Assembly (NCBI GenBank): GCA_009843505.1
Contig: VYDI01000021.1
Coordinates: forward strand, 1-64,000
DNA from: Holophagales bacterium
GTDB taxonomy: Bacteria; Acidobacteriota; Thermoanaerobaculia; Multivoradales; Multivoraceae
DNA length: 64,000 nucleotides
Reading direction: 5' to 3'
Part shown: one piece after another, positions 34,108-42,695 of the stretch
Layout: each line of letters starts with the position of its first letter
Position numbering within the stretch: the stretch's first letter is position 1
The notes under the pieces: generated by a model
What the model was told of the DNA's origin: nothing
What the model saw: only the letters and a program-made list of their open reading frames with translations
Database searches by the model: none
Position numbers and translations under genes: made by a program

Positions 34108-35765
34108 TGGGCCGCCTCGCCTGCGGCGAGTTCACCGACCGCCCACTCGCGCAGACCGTTGTAGTCGGCCTTGCCGTTCGCCGCCCGGCCCACGGTGTCC
34201 CGCACCAGGATGCGCTTCGGCGCCTTGTAGGACGCCAGTTCGCGCTTCACCCAACCGATCACGTCCGGTTCGCTGTAACCCTCCGAGTCGTCGAGTTCGA
34301 CGACCGCGGTCACCGCCTGGCCGAAGCGTTCGTCCGGGACACCTACGCACACCGCGTCGCGGACCGAAGGGTGGGTCTTCAGCACTTCCTCGACTTCCTC
34401 GGGGAAGATCTTCTCGCCGCCGCTGTTGATGCATACGGAGCCGCGACCATAGAGCTTGAGGGAGCCGTCGGCCTCGACGGTGGCGTAGTCACCCGCCATC
34501 GAGTAGCGGACGCCGTCGACTTCGGTGAATATGGCCGCCGTCTTCTCAGGGTCCTTGTAGTACCCGACCGGAATGTGACCGGTCACGGCGATCCGCCCGA
34601 GCACGCCCGAGCCCGGCTCGACCCTGTTGCCGTCGTCGTCGATCACGCAGGCGTTGTCGCCGAGCACGAAGGAGGCTGTTTCGGTCGCCTCGCCGGCGGT
34701 CGAGTCCGAGCGGCCCATGCCGATCGACTCGGACGACCCGAGGCTGTCCGTCAGGATCGTCTCCGGCGGACAGAACCGCAGGAACTCGCGCTTGACGTCG
34801 GCACTCCACATCGCGCCCGACGAGACCACGGCTTCGAGGCTGGACAGGTCGAAGCGATCCGGCTCCGCCTCGAGCGCGCGCACCATGGGCCTGGCGAACG
34901 CGTCGCCGACGATCGCCATCCCGTTGATCTTCTCGCTGGTGATCGCCTCCAGCGTGGCCACCGCATCGAAGCGGCGGTTGGCGAGGGTGATCACCGTGCC
35001 ACCGTTCAGCATGCCGCCGAGGGCGGTAAGGAACCCGGTGCCGTGCATCAGGGGGCAGGCGGGAAGGGAAACCCGCCGCATCAGGAGTTCGTCGAACTGG
35101 GGAACGAGACCCTCCACGCCGCCCGATAGATCGAACGGCTCGGGCCGGCCGTCGTTGCCGAGCAGCCAGAGATCGTCGAGCCTCCACATGACGCCCTTCG
35201 GCATGCCGGTCGTGCCGCCGGTGTACAGCAGCCAGAGATCGTCGCCGCTGCGCGGCCAGGGCGCCTCGAAGGCCAGCGAGCCGTCCGGCGCCGCGGCGGC
35301 CGCCTGCTCGTACGGAATCGCCCAGTCGGGGCAGGGACCCGAACCGTCGTCGACCCAGAGCCACGTGTGGATCCCCGGCATCTTCGACCGGAGATCCGCG
35401 ATCCGCGACGCGAAACAACCGTGGAAGACCACCGCCACGACGTCCGCGTTGTCCCACAGGTAGAGGAGCTCGCCCTCCACGTAGCGGTAGTTCGTGTTCA
35501 CCGGCACCAGCGACGCCTTGAAGCAGGCGAGCACGGACTCCAGATACTCCGGCACGTTGTAGAGGTACTGCGCCACCTTGTCCTGGCGCTTCGCGCCGCG
35601 CGCGATCAGCGTGGCCGCGACGCCGTTCGCGCGACGGTGCATCTCGGCCTGCGAGTAGCGGCGCGCCGGGTCGCCGCCCAGGGGATCGACGAAGGCCTGC
35701 GCCGGCGCCCCCGGCTGGTGGTGGGCGATCGCTTCGAGAATGTCCGCGTGATGCCAGTCGCTCAT
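34104..35765 (-). CDS. Acyl-CoA synthetase (AMP-forming)
   Basis: 553 residues of the ANL superfamily: activates a carboxylic acid with ATP, then transfers it to CoA. The P-loop-like motif is LLYTGGTTGMPKGV (A3). The hinge and C-terminal parts are VRYSMAGDYATVEADGSLKLYGRG and INSGGEKIFPEEVEE, with the catalytic Lys in GRAANGKADYN. The start ATG at 35765 gives MSDWHHADILEAIA; more upstream codons are not supported. Family members of this look use medium or branched acids; the exact substrate is unknown. First gene of a two-gene unit with the 2-hydroxyacid dehydrogenase. Confidence 0.9.
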   Translation of the reverse strand: MSDWHHADILEAIAHHQPGAPAQAFVDPLGGDPARRYSQAEMHRRANGVAATLIARGAKRQDKVAQYLYNVPEYLESVLACFKASLVPVNTNYRYVEGELLYLWDNADVVAVVFHGCFASRIADLRSKMPGIHTWLWVDDGSGPCPDWAIPYEQAAAAAPDGSLAFEAPWPRSGDDLWLLYTGGTTGMPKGVMWRLDDLWLLGNDGRPEPFDLSGGVEGLVPQFDELLMRRVSLPACPLMHGTGFLTALGGMLNGGTVITLANRRFDAVATLEAITSEKINGMAIVGDAFARPMVRALEAEPDRFDLSSLEAVVSSGAMWSADVKREFLRFCPPETILTDSLGSSESIGMGRSDSTAGEATETASFVLGDNACVIDDDGNRVEPGSGVLGRIAVTGHIPVGYYKDPEKTAAIFTEVDGVRYSMAGDYATVEADGSLKLYGRGSVCINSGGEKIFPEEVEEVLKTHPSVRDAVCVGVPDERFGQAVTAVVELDDSEGYSEPDVIGWVKRELASYKAPKRILVRDTVGRAANGKADYNGLREWAVGELAAGEAAQ

Positions 35766-35938
35766 GGCCGCGCAATCTAGCAGGAGAGTCGCGGCGCCCG
35801 CGCCGCGCTGATGCACAGGAAGTGCGCTTCCATGCAAGTCGCTATCCTTCAGAAGAAACAGGTACAGATCCACGCAGTGGCCCGGTTCCCGGGAGAGCCT
35901 GGTGCTGGAAAGCGGGCCATGGAGACAGGAGGCTGACC

Positions 35939-37837
35939 ATGCCGACTTCCTTCGTATCGATCCGACGCAGCCACGGCGTCCTCACGGCGTCCCGGTGCGC
36001 TCACTGGACGGTCGCCTTCCTGCTGGGCGCGGCGCTGCCCGCCTCCGCGCAGAAGAACAACGTCATCCTGTTCGTCGGCGACGGCATGGGGGTGTCGACC
36101 GTCACTTCCACTCGTATCGCGACGGTGGGCGTCGACGGACAACTGGCGATGGACCGCTTGCCCTACACCGCCATCTCCCGGACGGCGTCGGCCGACTACA
36201 TCACCCCCGACAGCGCCGCCACGATGTCGGCGATGATGACCGGCGTCAACACGAACACGGGCGTGATCGGCTTCGGCCCGACGACCGAGTACGCGGACTT
36301 CAACGGCAACGGCGACGGCGCACGGTTGACCAACATCGGCGAACTGGCCATCTCGATGGGCTACGCGGTCGGGATCGTCACGACGACGCGCGTCACCCAC
36401 GCGACGCCGGCGGCCGTGTTCGCCCATGTCAACAACCGGAACATGGAAAACGAGATCGCCGCCCAGATGACCCCCGGCGGAGGGGGTTACAACACGCGGC
36501 TCGGGGAGGGGCTCCACGTCATCTTCGGCGGCGGTCGACGGCACTTTCTCCCCACTTCGGCATCGGACGACGACGGAGTTCCGGGCAGACGGTCGGACGG
36601 CCGCGACCTCCTGACCGAGCTGCGGCAGCGGGGCTATCGATACGTCTCGAACCGGCAGGGGCTCAATTCGCTGGGCGGTTCCGGCCGCGCAATCGGCCTG
36701 TTCGCGTCGAGCCACCTGGCGTACGAAACGGACCGGGACAGCGGCGAACCGAGCCTGGAGGAGATGACCAGGAAGGCGATCCAGATTCTCACCGCGACGG
36801 GAAAGCCATACTTCCTGATGGTCGAAGGGGGCCGCATCGACCACGCGCACCACGAGGGGAACGCCTATCGCGCGTTCACCGACACCCGCATGTTCGATCG
36901 CGCGATCAACGCCGCACAGCGCAGCGTGAATCTCAACAAGACCCTGATCCTCGCAACCGCGGACCACAGCCACGTCTTCACCATCGCCGGCTACCCGATG
37001 CGGCCGCTGTCCGATCTGCGCTACACCCCGCGCTCTGTGCCCGCGTCGTTTCGCAACCAGCCGCACCACGGCATCCTGGGAACGGTCCACGACATCGACA
37101 GCGGAGGAACGATCTCGGAAAGCGGAGACTCGGGCGGCATTCCCTACACCATCCTGGGCTACGCCAACGGGCCGGGACACCGGAGCGGCTCGCGCGTCAA
37201 TCCGAACAGCGACCGGACGGCAGGCTACGGCGGCGCCGTTCCTTCGAGCACCGCCCACGCGGCGTACCGGCAGGAGGCAACGGTCCCGCTCTTCCTCGAG
37301 ACGCACGCCGGGGAAGACGTGATGATCTACGCGGTCGGCCGCACGGCCGAGAACGTGCGCGGCACCGTGCCCAACACGAAGGTCTTCGACTGGATCAAGG
37401 ACGGTTTCGCCGGGAGGGGCAGCGCGCCGCGACCCGGGCCCAGCCCCGACCCGCCTCCGGATCCGAATCCCGGACCGGCCCAGGACCCGGTCGGGACCTG
37501 CACGCCCACAACCGTAGTTCTTCAGTTCGACGGCGGATACGAGGTCAGCATGTGCTACGTCACGCAGGACGGCGAGTCCGGTCCGGTCAAGGCCGAAGCC
37601 TGGTCCAGCGAGGCAGGCATTCTGTGGTTCTTCGGCCGCAACAACCCGGAAGTCCTCGTCAAGGTGCTTGACGGTTGTGGAGTCAACGGCCACCGCTGGG
37701 CGTTCGTGGCGCCGGTGACCACCCTGGACTTCAACCTGTGGATCACGGGACCCGACGGCAGCCGCTGGACGCACGGCAACCCGCAGGGCGCGACCGCCAC
37801 AACGAAATCGGACATCACCGCGTTTCCCTGCGGCTAG
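35939..37837 (+). CDS. Alkaline phosphatase with C-terminal WFF/KVLxGC module
   Basis: 632 residues, periplasmic or surface phosphomonoesterase. The start has an AGGAGG ribosome-binding site 5 bases before the ATG. Signal peptide to about residue 38. PhoA-family residues: metal Asp48 in VGDGMG, nucleophile Ser92 in PDSAATMSAMMTG, then FLMVEGGRIDHAHHEGN and TADHSHVFTIAGYP for the zinc ligands. After about residue 495 a Pro/Asp-rich linker (GPSPDPPPDPNPGP) leads to a final module of about 110 residues with LWFFGRNNPEVLVKVLDGC, ending AFPC, the same as the stand-alone protein at 30032. It is flanked on the left by a 173-base divergent intergenic region. Confidence 0.92.
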   Translation: MPTSFVSIRRSHGVLTASRCAHWTVAFLLGAALPASAQKNNVILFVGDGMGVSTVTSTRIATVGVDGQLAMDRLPYTAISRTASADYITPDSAATMSAMMTGVNTNTGVIGFGPTTEYADFNGNGDGARLTNIGELAISMGYAVGIVTTTRVTHATPAAVFAHVNNRNMENEIAAQMTPGGGGYNTRLGEGLHVIFGGGRRHFLPTSASDDDGVPGRRSDGRDLLTELRQRGYRYVSNRQGLNSLGGSGRAIGLFASSHLAYETDRDSGEPSLEEMTRKAIQILTATGKPYFLMVEGGRIDHAHHEGNAYRAFTDTRMFDRAINAAQRSVNLNKTLILATADHSHVFTIAGYPMRPLSDLRYTPRSVPASFRNQPHHGILGTVHDIDSGGTISESGDSGGIPYTILGYANGPGHRSGSRVNPNSDRTAGYGGAVPSSTAHAAYRQEATVPLFLETHAGEDVMIYAVGRTAENVRGTVPNTKVFDWIKDGFAGRGSAPRPGPSPDPPPDPNPGPAQDPVGTCTPTTVVLQFDGGYEVSMCYVTQDGESGPVKAEAWSSEAGILWFFGRNNPEVLVKVLDGCGVNGHRWAFVAPVTTLDFNLWITGPDGSRWTHGNPQGATATTKSDITAFPCG

Positions 37838-37843
37838 CGCCGG

Positions 37844-40800
37844 TTACATGCTGCGCCGGTACTCGCCGCCGACGCGGTAGAGCGCGTCCGAGATCTGGCC
37901 GAGCGAGCAGTGCTTGACCGTCTCCATCAGTTCCGCGAACACGTTGCCGCGCCGCCGCGCCACGTCCTGGAGCCGCTCGAGACACGCCCCTGAATGGTCG
38001 CCGTGGCGGCGGTGGAAGGCGGCCAGACTCTCGATCTGCTGCCGCTTCTCGTCGTCCGTCGAGCGGATGAGTTCCGCCTCGACTGTCTCCGCGAAGTCCT
38101 GGCCTTCGGCGAGGAAGGTGTTCACGCCGACCACCGGCAGGCTGCCGTCGTGCTTCTTCGCCTCGTACTCCATGCTCTCGTCCTGGATCTTCGAGCGCTG
38201 GTACATCGTGTCCATCGCCGCCAGCACGCCGCCCCGTTCGGCGAGGCGCTCGAACTCCAGGTAGACCGCCTCCTCCACCGCGTCGGTCAACTGGTCCAGG
38301 GCGAAGGAGCCCTGCCAGGGATTCTCGCTCCGGTTGAGCCCGAACTCCCGGTTGATGATCAACTGGATCGCCAGAGCGCGCCGCACGGACTGCTCGGTGG
38401 GCGTCGTGATCGCTTCGTCGAACGCGTTCGTGTGCAGTGAGTTACAGCGGTCGAGGATGCCGTACAGCGCCTGCAGCGTGGTCCGGATGTCGTTGAACTG
38501 GATCTCCTGGGCGTGCAGCGAGCGGCCGGAGGTCTGGATGTGGTACTTCAGCATCTGGCTGCGCGCGGAGGCGCCGTAGCGCTCGCGCATCGCCCGCGCC
38601 CAGATGCGCCTCGCCACCCGGCCGATCACCGCGTACTCGGGATCCATGCCGTTCGAGAAGAAGAAGGACAGGTTGGGCGCGAAGTCGTCGATCGCCATTC
38701 CCCGCGCCAGGTAGTACTCGACGATCGTGAAGCCGTTCGCGAGCGTGAACGCCAACTGGGTGATCGGGTTCGCTCCGGCCTCGGCGATGTGGTAGCCGCT
38801 GACCGAGGCGCTGTAGTAGTTGCGGACGTTGTGGTCGATGAAGAACTGCTGGACGTCGCCCATCATCCGTAGGGAGAACTCGGTCGAGAAGATGCACGTG
38901 TTCTGGGCCTGGTCCTCCTTCAGGATGTCCGCCTGGACCGTGCCCCGGACGCGGCTCAGGGCGTCGGCGCGGATGCGCTCGTAGACGTCGCGCTCGACCA
39001 CCTGGTCGCCGGAGATGCCGAGCAACTCCAGTCCCAGGCCGCCGTTCTCCTCTGGCAGCTCGCCGCGGTAGACCGGCACGTCGCCGCCGGACCGCCGGTC
39101 GACCTCCGCCCGCGCCTGCTCCAGGCCGCCGGTTTCCCGCAGGTGACGCTCGACCTGCTGGTCGACCGCGGCGTTCATGAAGAAGGCGAGGATGGTCGGC
39201 GCGGGACCGTTGATCGTCATCGACACGGACGTCGCCGGGTCGCAGAGATCGAACCCCGAGTAGAGCCGCTTCATGTCATCGACGGTGGCGATGGAGACCC
39301 CCGAGTTGCCGACCTTGCCCCATATGTCGGGCCGGAGCCCCGGGTCCGAGCCGTAGAGCGTCACCGAGTCGAACGCGGTGGACAGACGGTTCGCCGGCTG
39401 CCCGCGCGACACGAAGTGGAATCGCCGGTTCGTGCGCTCAGCGATCCCCTCGCCCGCGAACATCCGCGTCGGTTCCTCGCCCCGGCGACGGTAGGGGTAG
39501 ACGCCTGCGGTGTAGGGATAGGCGCCCGGCAGGTTGTGCTTCAGCAGGAAGCGCAGCAGGTCGCCCCAGTCCGAGTACTCGGGCAGCGCCAGCTTCGGCA
39601 TCCGCAGGTGGCTCAGGGTGGTGACGTAGTTCTCGCCCGTGACCTCGCGGCCGCGAACCGGGTAGCTGTACTGGTCGGCACGGGCGGCGTCGACGCGCCC
39701 GGGCCAGTCCTTCAGCAGCTCAGCCGCGTCGGCACCGACTTCGGCCAGCGCTTCCTGGTACCTCCGGCGCAGCCGCGCCAGCGTCTGGTCGGGCGCCGTA
39801 TCGAGCGCCTCGGGCGCGTACCCGGCAAGAGGCTTCGGAAGCTCCGGATCGTCCAGCTCGGCCAGAGCCCGGTAGCAGCCGTGCGCCTTCGAGGCCGCCG
39901 CCGCGCGGCGCTCGGCATCGGCCTCGGCCGCGCGACCCGCCTCGGCGATCTCCGCGAGGTAGCGGTTGCGGTTGTCCGGGATCAGGACGGCCGCCTTCGG
40001 CTCGCGCTCGTCCAGGTCGACCTCGGGCGTCCATGCGGTCTCGTCCAGGTCGAGCCGCTCCCGGAGCAGCCGGCACACGTTCCAGAACATCCAGTTGACG
40101 CCCGGGTCCTGGAACTGGCTGGCGATCGTCGGGTAGACCGGCACGTCCTCGTCGGCCGTGCCGAAGGCGAGCCGGTTGCGCCGCCACTGCTTGCGCACGT
40201 CGCGCAACGCGTCCTGGCCGCCCCGCCGGTCGAACTTGTTCAGCACGATGACGTCGGCGAAGTCGAGCATGTCGATCTTCTCGAGCTGGCTCGCCGCGCC
40301 GTAGTCCGAAGTCATCACGTAGACCGAGAGATCGACCAGGTCGACGATCTCGCTGTCGCTCTGGCCGATGCCGGCGGTCTCGACGAGGACCATCGAGAAT
40401 CCGGAGGCCTTGAGCAGCGCGATCGCGTCGCCGAGCACCTCGCTGGTCGCCAGGTGCTGCCGCCGCGTCGCCATCGAGCGCATGAAGGCGCGCTCGCTGC
40501 GCAGGCTGTTCATCCGGATGCGGTCGCCGAGCAGGGCGCCGCCCGTGCGCCGGCGTGTCGGGTCGACCGCCAGGAGGGCGATCCGCATGCCCGAAGCAGC
40601 CTCCGGCATGCACTCGAGGAAGCGGTTCAGCAGTTCGTCGGCGACGCTGCTCTTGCCCGCGCCGCCGGTCCCGGTAAGCCCCACCACCGGCACGCCGGCG
40701 CCGGCCAACTGCCACTCCTTGCGCAACCGGCGCAGCTCGGACTCGCCAACGGCACCGCGCTCGATCGCGGACAGCAGGCGCGACAGCTCGATGTCGCCGT

Positions 40801-41308
40801 CCGGGTCCGAGGCCACGCGCACGCCGAAACGCGGTTCGGGCGCCGGCCGGCGCTTCGCATGGGTCCGCTCGACGACGTCGTCGATCATCGCCGGCAGGCC
40901 CATCTTCAACCCGTCGTCGGGGTGGTAGATCCGCTCGACTCCGTAGGCCTCGAGTTCCGCGATCTCCTCCGGTGTGATCGTGCCGCCGCCGCCGCCGAAC
41001 ACGAGGACGTCTTCCCTGCCCTCCTCCGCCAGCCGGTCGATCATGTAGCGGAAGAACTCGATGTGTCCGCCCTGGTAGGAGCTGATCGCGATCGCGTCGG
41101 CGTCCTCCTGCACGGCCGCGCGGACGATCTCGTCGACGCCGCGGTTGTGGCCCAGGTGGACCACCTCGGCCCCGCGATCCTGGATCATCCGCCGCATGAT
41201 GTGGATTGCCGCGTCGTGTCCGTCGAACAGCGACGCGGCGGTCACGAAGCGGAGCGGGCTGGCGTCCTCGGCGGGCCGGATCCGCGGATCCTGTTCAGGA
41301 GTGGTCAT
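37844..41308 (-). CDS. icmF: Fused isobutyryl-CoA mutase IcmF
   Basis: 1154 residues in three parts. The N-terminal cobalamin-binding domain (about 18-150) has the DxHxxG-type signature with His31 in LFDGHDAAI. The MeaB-like GTPase chaperone domain starts near 200 (Walker A GTGGAGKSS, 213-221). The mutase TIM barrel follows (about 590-1130) with the YPYTAGVYPYRRRG substrate loop. IcmF interconverts isobutyryl-CoA and n-butyryl-CoA, and some members also isovaleryl/pivalyl-CoA, using adenosylcobalamin; the G domain protects and reloads the cofactor. The fused order B12-GTPase-mutase is diagnostic. A cobalamin riboswitch is not evident in the 132-base upstream region. Acyl-CoA synthetase and hydratase genes lie nearby but not in the same operon. 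Confidence 0.95.
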   Translation of the reverse strand: MTTPEQDPRIRPAEDASPLRFVTAASLFDGHDAAIHIMRRMIQDRGAEVVHLGHNRGVDEIVRAAVQEDADAIAISSYQGGHIEFFRYMIDRLAEEGREDVLVFGGGGGTITPEEIAELEAYGVERIYHPDDGLKMGLPAMIDDVVERTHAKRRPAPEPRFGVRVASDPDGDIELSRLLSAIERGAVGESELRRLRKEWQLAGAGVPVVGLTGTGGAGKSSVADELLNRFLECMPEAASGMRIALLAVDPTRRRTGGALLGDRIRMNSLRSERAFMRSMATRRQHLATSEVLGDAIALLKASGFSMVLVETAGIGQSDSEIVDLVDLSVYVMTSDYGAASQLEKIDMLDFADVIVLNKFDRRGGQDALRDVRKQWRRNRLAFGTADEDVPVYPTIASQFQDPGVNWMFWNVCRLLRERLDLDETAWTPEVDLDEREPKAAVLIPDNRNRYLAEIAEAGRAAEADAERRAAAASKAHGCYRALAELDDPELPKPLAGYAPEALDTAPDQTLARLRRRYQEALAEVGADAAELLKDWPGRVDAARADQYSYPVRGREVTGENYVTTLSHLRMPKLALPEYSDWGDLLRFLLKHNLPGAYPYTAGVYPYRRRGEEPTRMFAGEGIAERTNRRFHFVSRGQPANRLSTAFDSVTLYGSDPGLRPDIWGKVGNSGVSIATVDDMKRLYSGFDLCDPATSVSMTINGPAPTILAFFMNAAVDQQVERHLRETGGLEQARAEVDRRSGGDVPVYRGELPEENGGLGLELLGISGDQVVERDVYERIRADALSRVRGTVQADILKEDQAQNTCIFSTEFSLRMMGDVQQFFIDHNVRNYYSASVSGYHIAEAGANPITQLAFTLANGFTIVEYYLARGMAIDDFAPNLSFFFSNGMDPEYAVIGRVARRIWARAMRERYGASARSQMLKYHIQTSGRSLHAQEIQFNDIRTTLQALYGILDRCNSLHTNAFDEAITTPTEQSVRRALAIQLIINREFGLNRSENPWQGSFALDQLTDAVEEAVYLEFERLAERGGVLAAMDTMYQRSKIQDESMEYEAKKHDGSLPVVGVNTFLAEGQDFAETVEAELIRSTDDEKRQQIESLAAFHRRHGDHSGACLERLQDVARRRGNVFAELMETVKHCSLGQISDALYRVGGEYRRSM

Positions 41309-41440
41309 GCGACGGTGTCCAGACGGTGAACTTCGGCCCGAAGTCTACTGCCGACGAGCGGATCCGACCGTGGAGCCGACCGCGGGCTGTAAGCTCCGCC
41401 ACTACCGCCCGATCCTTCGCAACCTCTACCGGAGTTCGCC

Positions 41441-42115
41441 GTGAGAACGACGACGACGCAGATCCCCCTGGTTCCTCTGGCTTCCCTGGCCCTGCCGGCC
41501 GCCCTGCTCCTCGCGGCCGCCCCGATCGCCGCCCAGGAGCCGGCGGGCTCGGACCGACCCGACTCCGCACCGGCGACCGCCCAGACCGCGGACGACGACG
41601 CCGAAGCAAGGGCCGCGGCCCGGCGGGAACGGTTCCGCCGCCTGCGCTACGGCAATCTGGCGGAAACCGAGTTGGCCGGCAAGCAACTCCGGATCTCCTA
41701 TCCGGACCTGTTGACCGACAGCGACGACTACCGGGCGTTCGAGAGCCTGGGGACCGGCGAGGTCTCCGCCTGGAACAGCGGCCGGGCCGTCAAGCTGCTC
41801 GCCCACGCTTCGCTTTCCTTCGACGGAGTCGTCGTCCCCTACGGCAACGCCTCCCCCGACTATCCGGGGGTCTACAGCCTGTGGCCCAGGCGGACCGCCG
41901 ATGGATGGAGCCTCGTGTTCAACGGCGAAGCCGACATCTGGGGCAGCCAGCGCGACGCGACCGCCGACGCCGTCGAGGTGCCGCTCGAGCACTCCACGGC
42001 CGACGAGCCGACCGAGAAGCTGACGATCGAGTTCCTGGAGGTCGAACCGGGCGCGGTGCTACGGATCGCCTGGGGCGATCACCAGTTCCTGGCCGCCTTC
42101 AAGGCGGCGCCTTAG
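41441..42115 (+). CDS. Secreted DUF2911-family protein
   Basis: 224 residues, GTG start with GGAG six bases upstream. Signal peptide (LVPLASLALPAALLLAAAPIAAQ). The DUF2911 core is visible: LRISYPDLL early, AWNSGRAVKLLAHASLSFDG, then SLWPRRTADGWSLVFNGEADIWG and VEVPLEHSTADEPTEKLTIEF. The family occurs in many Bacteroidetes and Acidobacteriota as a periplasmic beta protein; no biochemical role is known to me. It is divergent from IcmF, with a 132-base gap holding both promoters. Confidence 0.8.
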   Translation: MRTTTTQIPLVPLASLALPAALLLAAAPIAAQEPAGSDRPDSAPATAQTADDDAEARAAARRERFRRLRYGNLAETELAGKQLRISYPDLLTDSDDYRAFESLGTGEVSAWNSGRAVKLLAHASLSFDGVVVPYGNASPDYPGVYSLWPRRTADGWSLVFNGEADIWGSQRDATADAVEVPLEHSTADEPTEKLTIEFLEVEPGAVLRIAWGDHQFLAAFKAAP

Positions 42116-42185
42116 CGGGCACCGTCAAGCCGCCAGCCTCGACCAGGTCCACTCGACACCGACGGCTACCGGCCCGGCTCCGCGA

Positions 42186-42665
42186 CTACTCGGGGCTGTA
42201 GGGCAGCGATGAGTGATGAAGATTGATCTTCAGATCACCGTCAACAAGGACGTAGCCAAAGGTGAACTCGACCTTTGTCTCGCTACCGTCCGGGCCCTTG
42301 AAGTAGTAGTTGCCCATGGCCATTGCGGAGGCGTCGTTGGTGTAGATGCCGTCGTTCTCCCACCGAACATTGGTCCAGCCCGAGATCGCGAACCCCTTGT
42401 CCTCCGTTCCGTCTTGCCCGATGAAGTAGCTCAGAGCCCCGTCAAACGTATCGCGGAACTGGTTCTCCGCTGCCATGGTCGGCTTGAACATGACCCTGGT
42501 TTCGCCATATGCATAAAGGTCATTGATGTGTTTCGTCGCACGGGCGGCGTAGTCGCCGCCATCGGCATGAGTCTTGGCAATCGCGACAATTCCCTCGCCC
42601 CACGCCTTCTGTGCATCAATGACAGCCTGTTCGGTGATCTGCTGCGCTGCAGCTGACGTCGCCAT
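42186..42665 (-). CDS. NTF2-like protein (low GC) with truncated signal-like N-terminus
   Basis: 159 residues. Body: AQKAWGEGIVAIAKTHADGG, then INDLYAYGETRVMFKPTMAAENQFR, FDGALSYFIG, GFAISGWTNVRWENDGIY and AMAMGNYYF. It resembles small SnoaL/CaMKII-association-type proteins that databases sometimes mislabel as phosphoribosyl-AMP cyclohydrolase. Base composition is visibly lower in GC than the flanking genes. The ORF begins MATSAAAQQITEQ, which looks like the end of a signal peptide, and the upstream codons back to the stop of the Gfo/Idh/MocA gene (same frame) read like the rest of a hydrophobic segment. So the original start may have been lost, possibly at a transfer junction. Confidence 0.65.
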   Translation of the reverse strand: MATSAAAQQITEQAVIDAQKAWGEGIVAIAKTHADGGDYAARATKHINDLYAYGETRVMFKPTMAAENQFRDTFDGALSYFIGQDGTEDKGFAISGWTNVRWENDGIYTNDASAMAMGNYYFKGPDGSETKVEFTFGYVLVDGDLKINLHHSSLPYSPE

Positions 42666-42695
42666 GGCGACAAGGGGTCCGGGCTGCGCCGCCCG

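Noticed and set aside
41309..41440. Cobalamin riboswitch for icmF
   Set aside because: The 132-base leader lacks the conserved B12-box sequence; I see no supportable structure.
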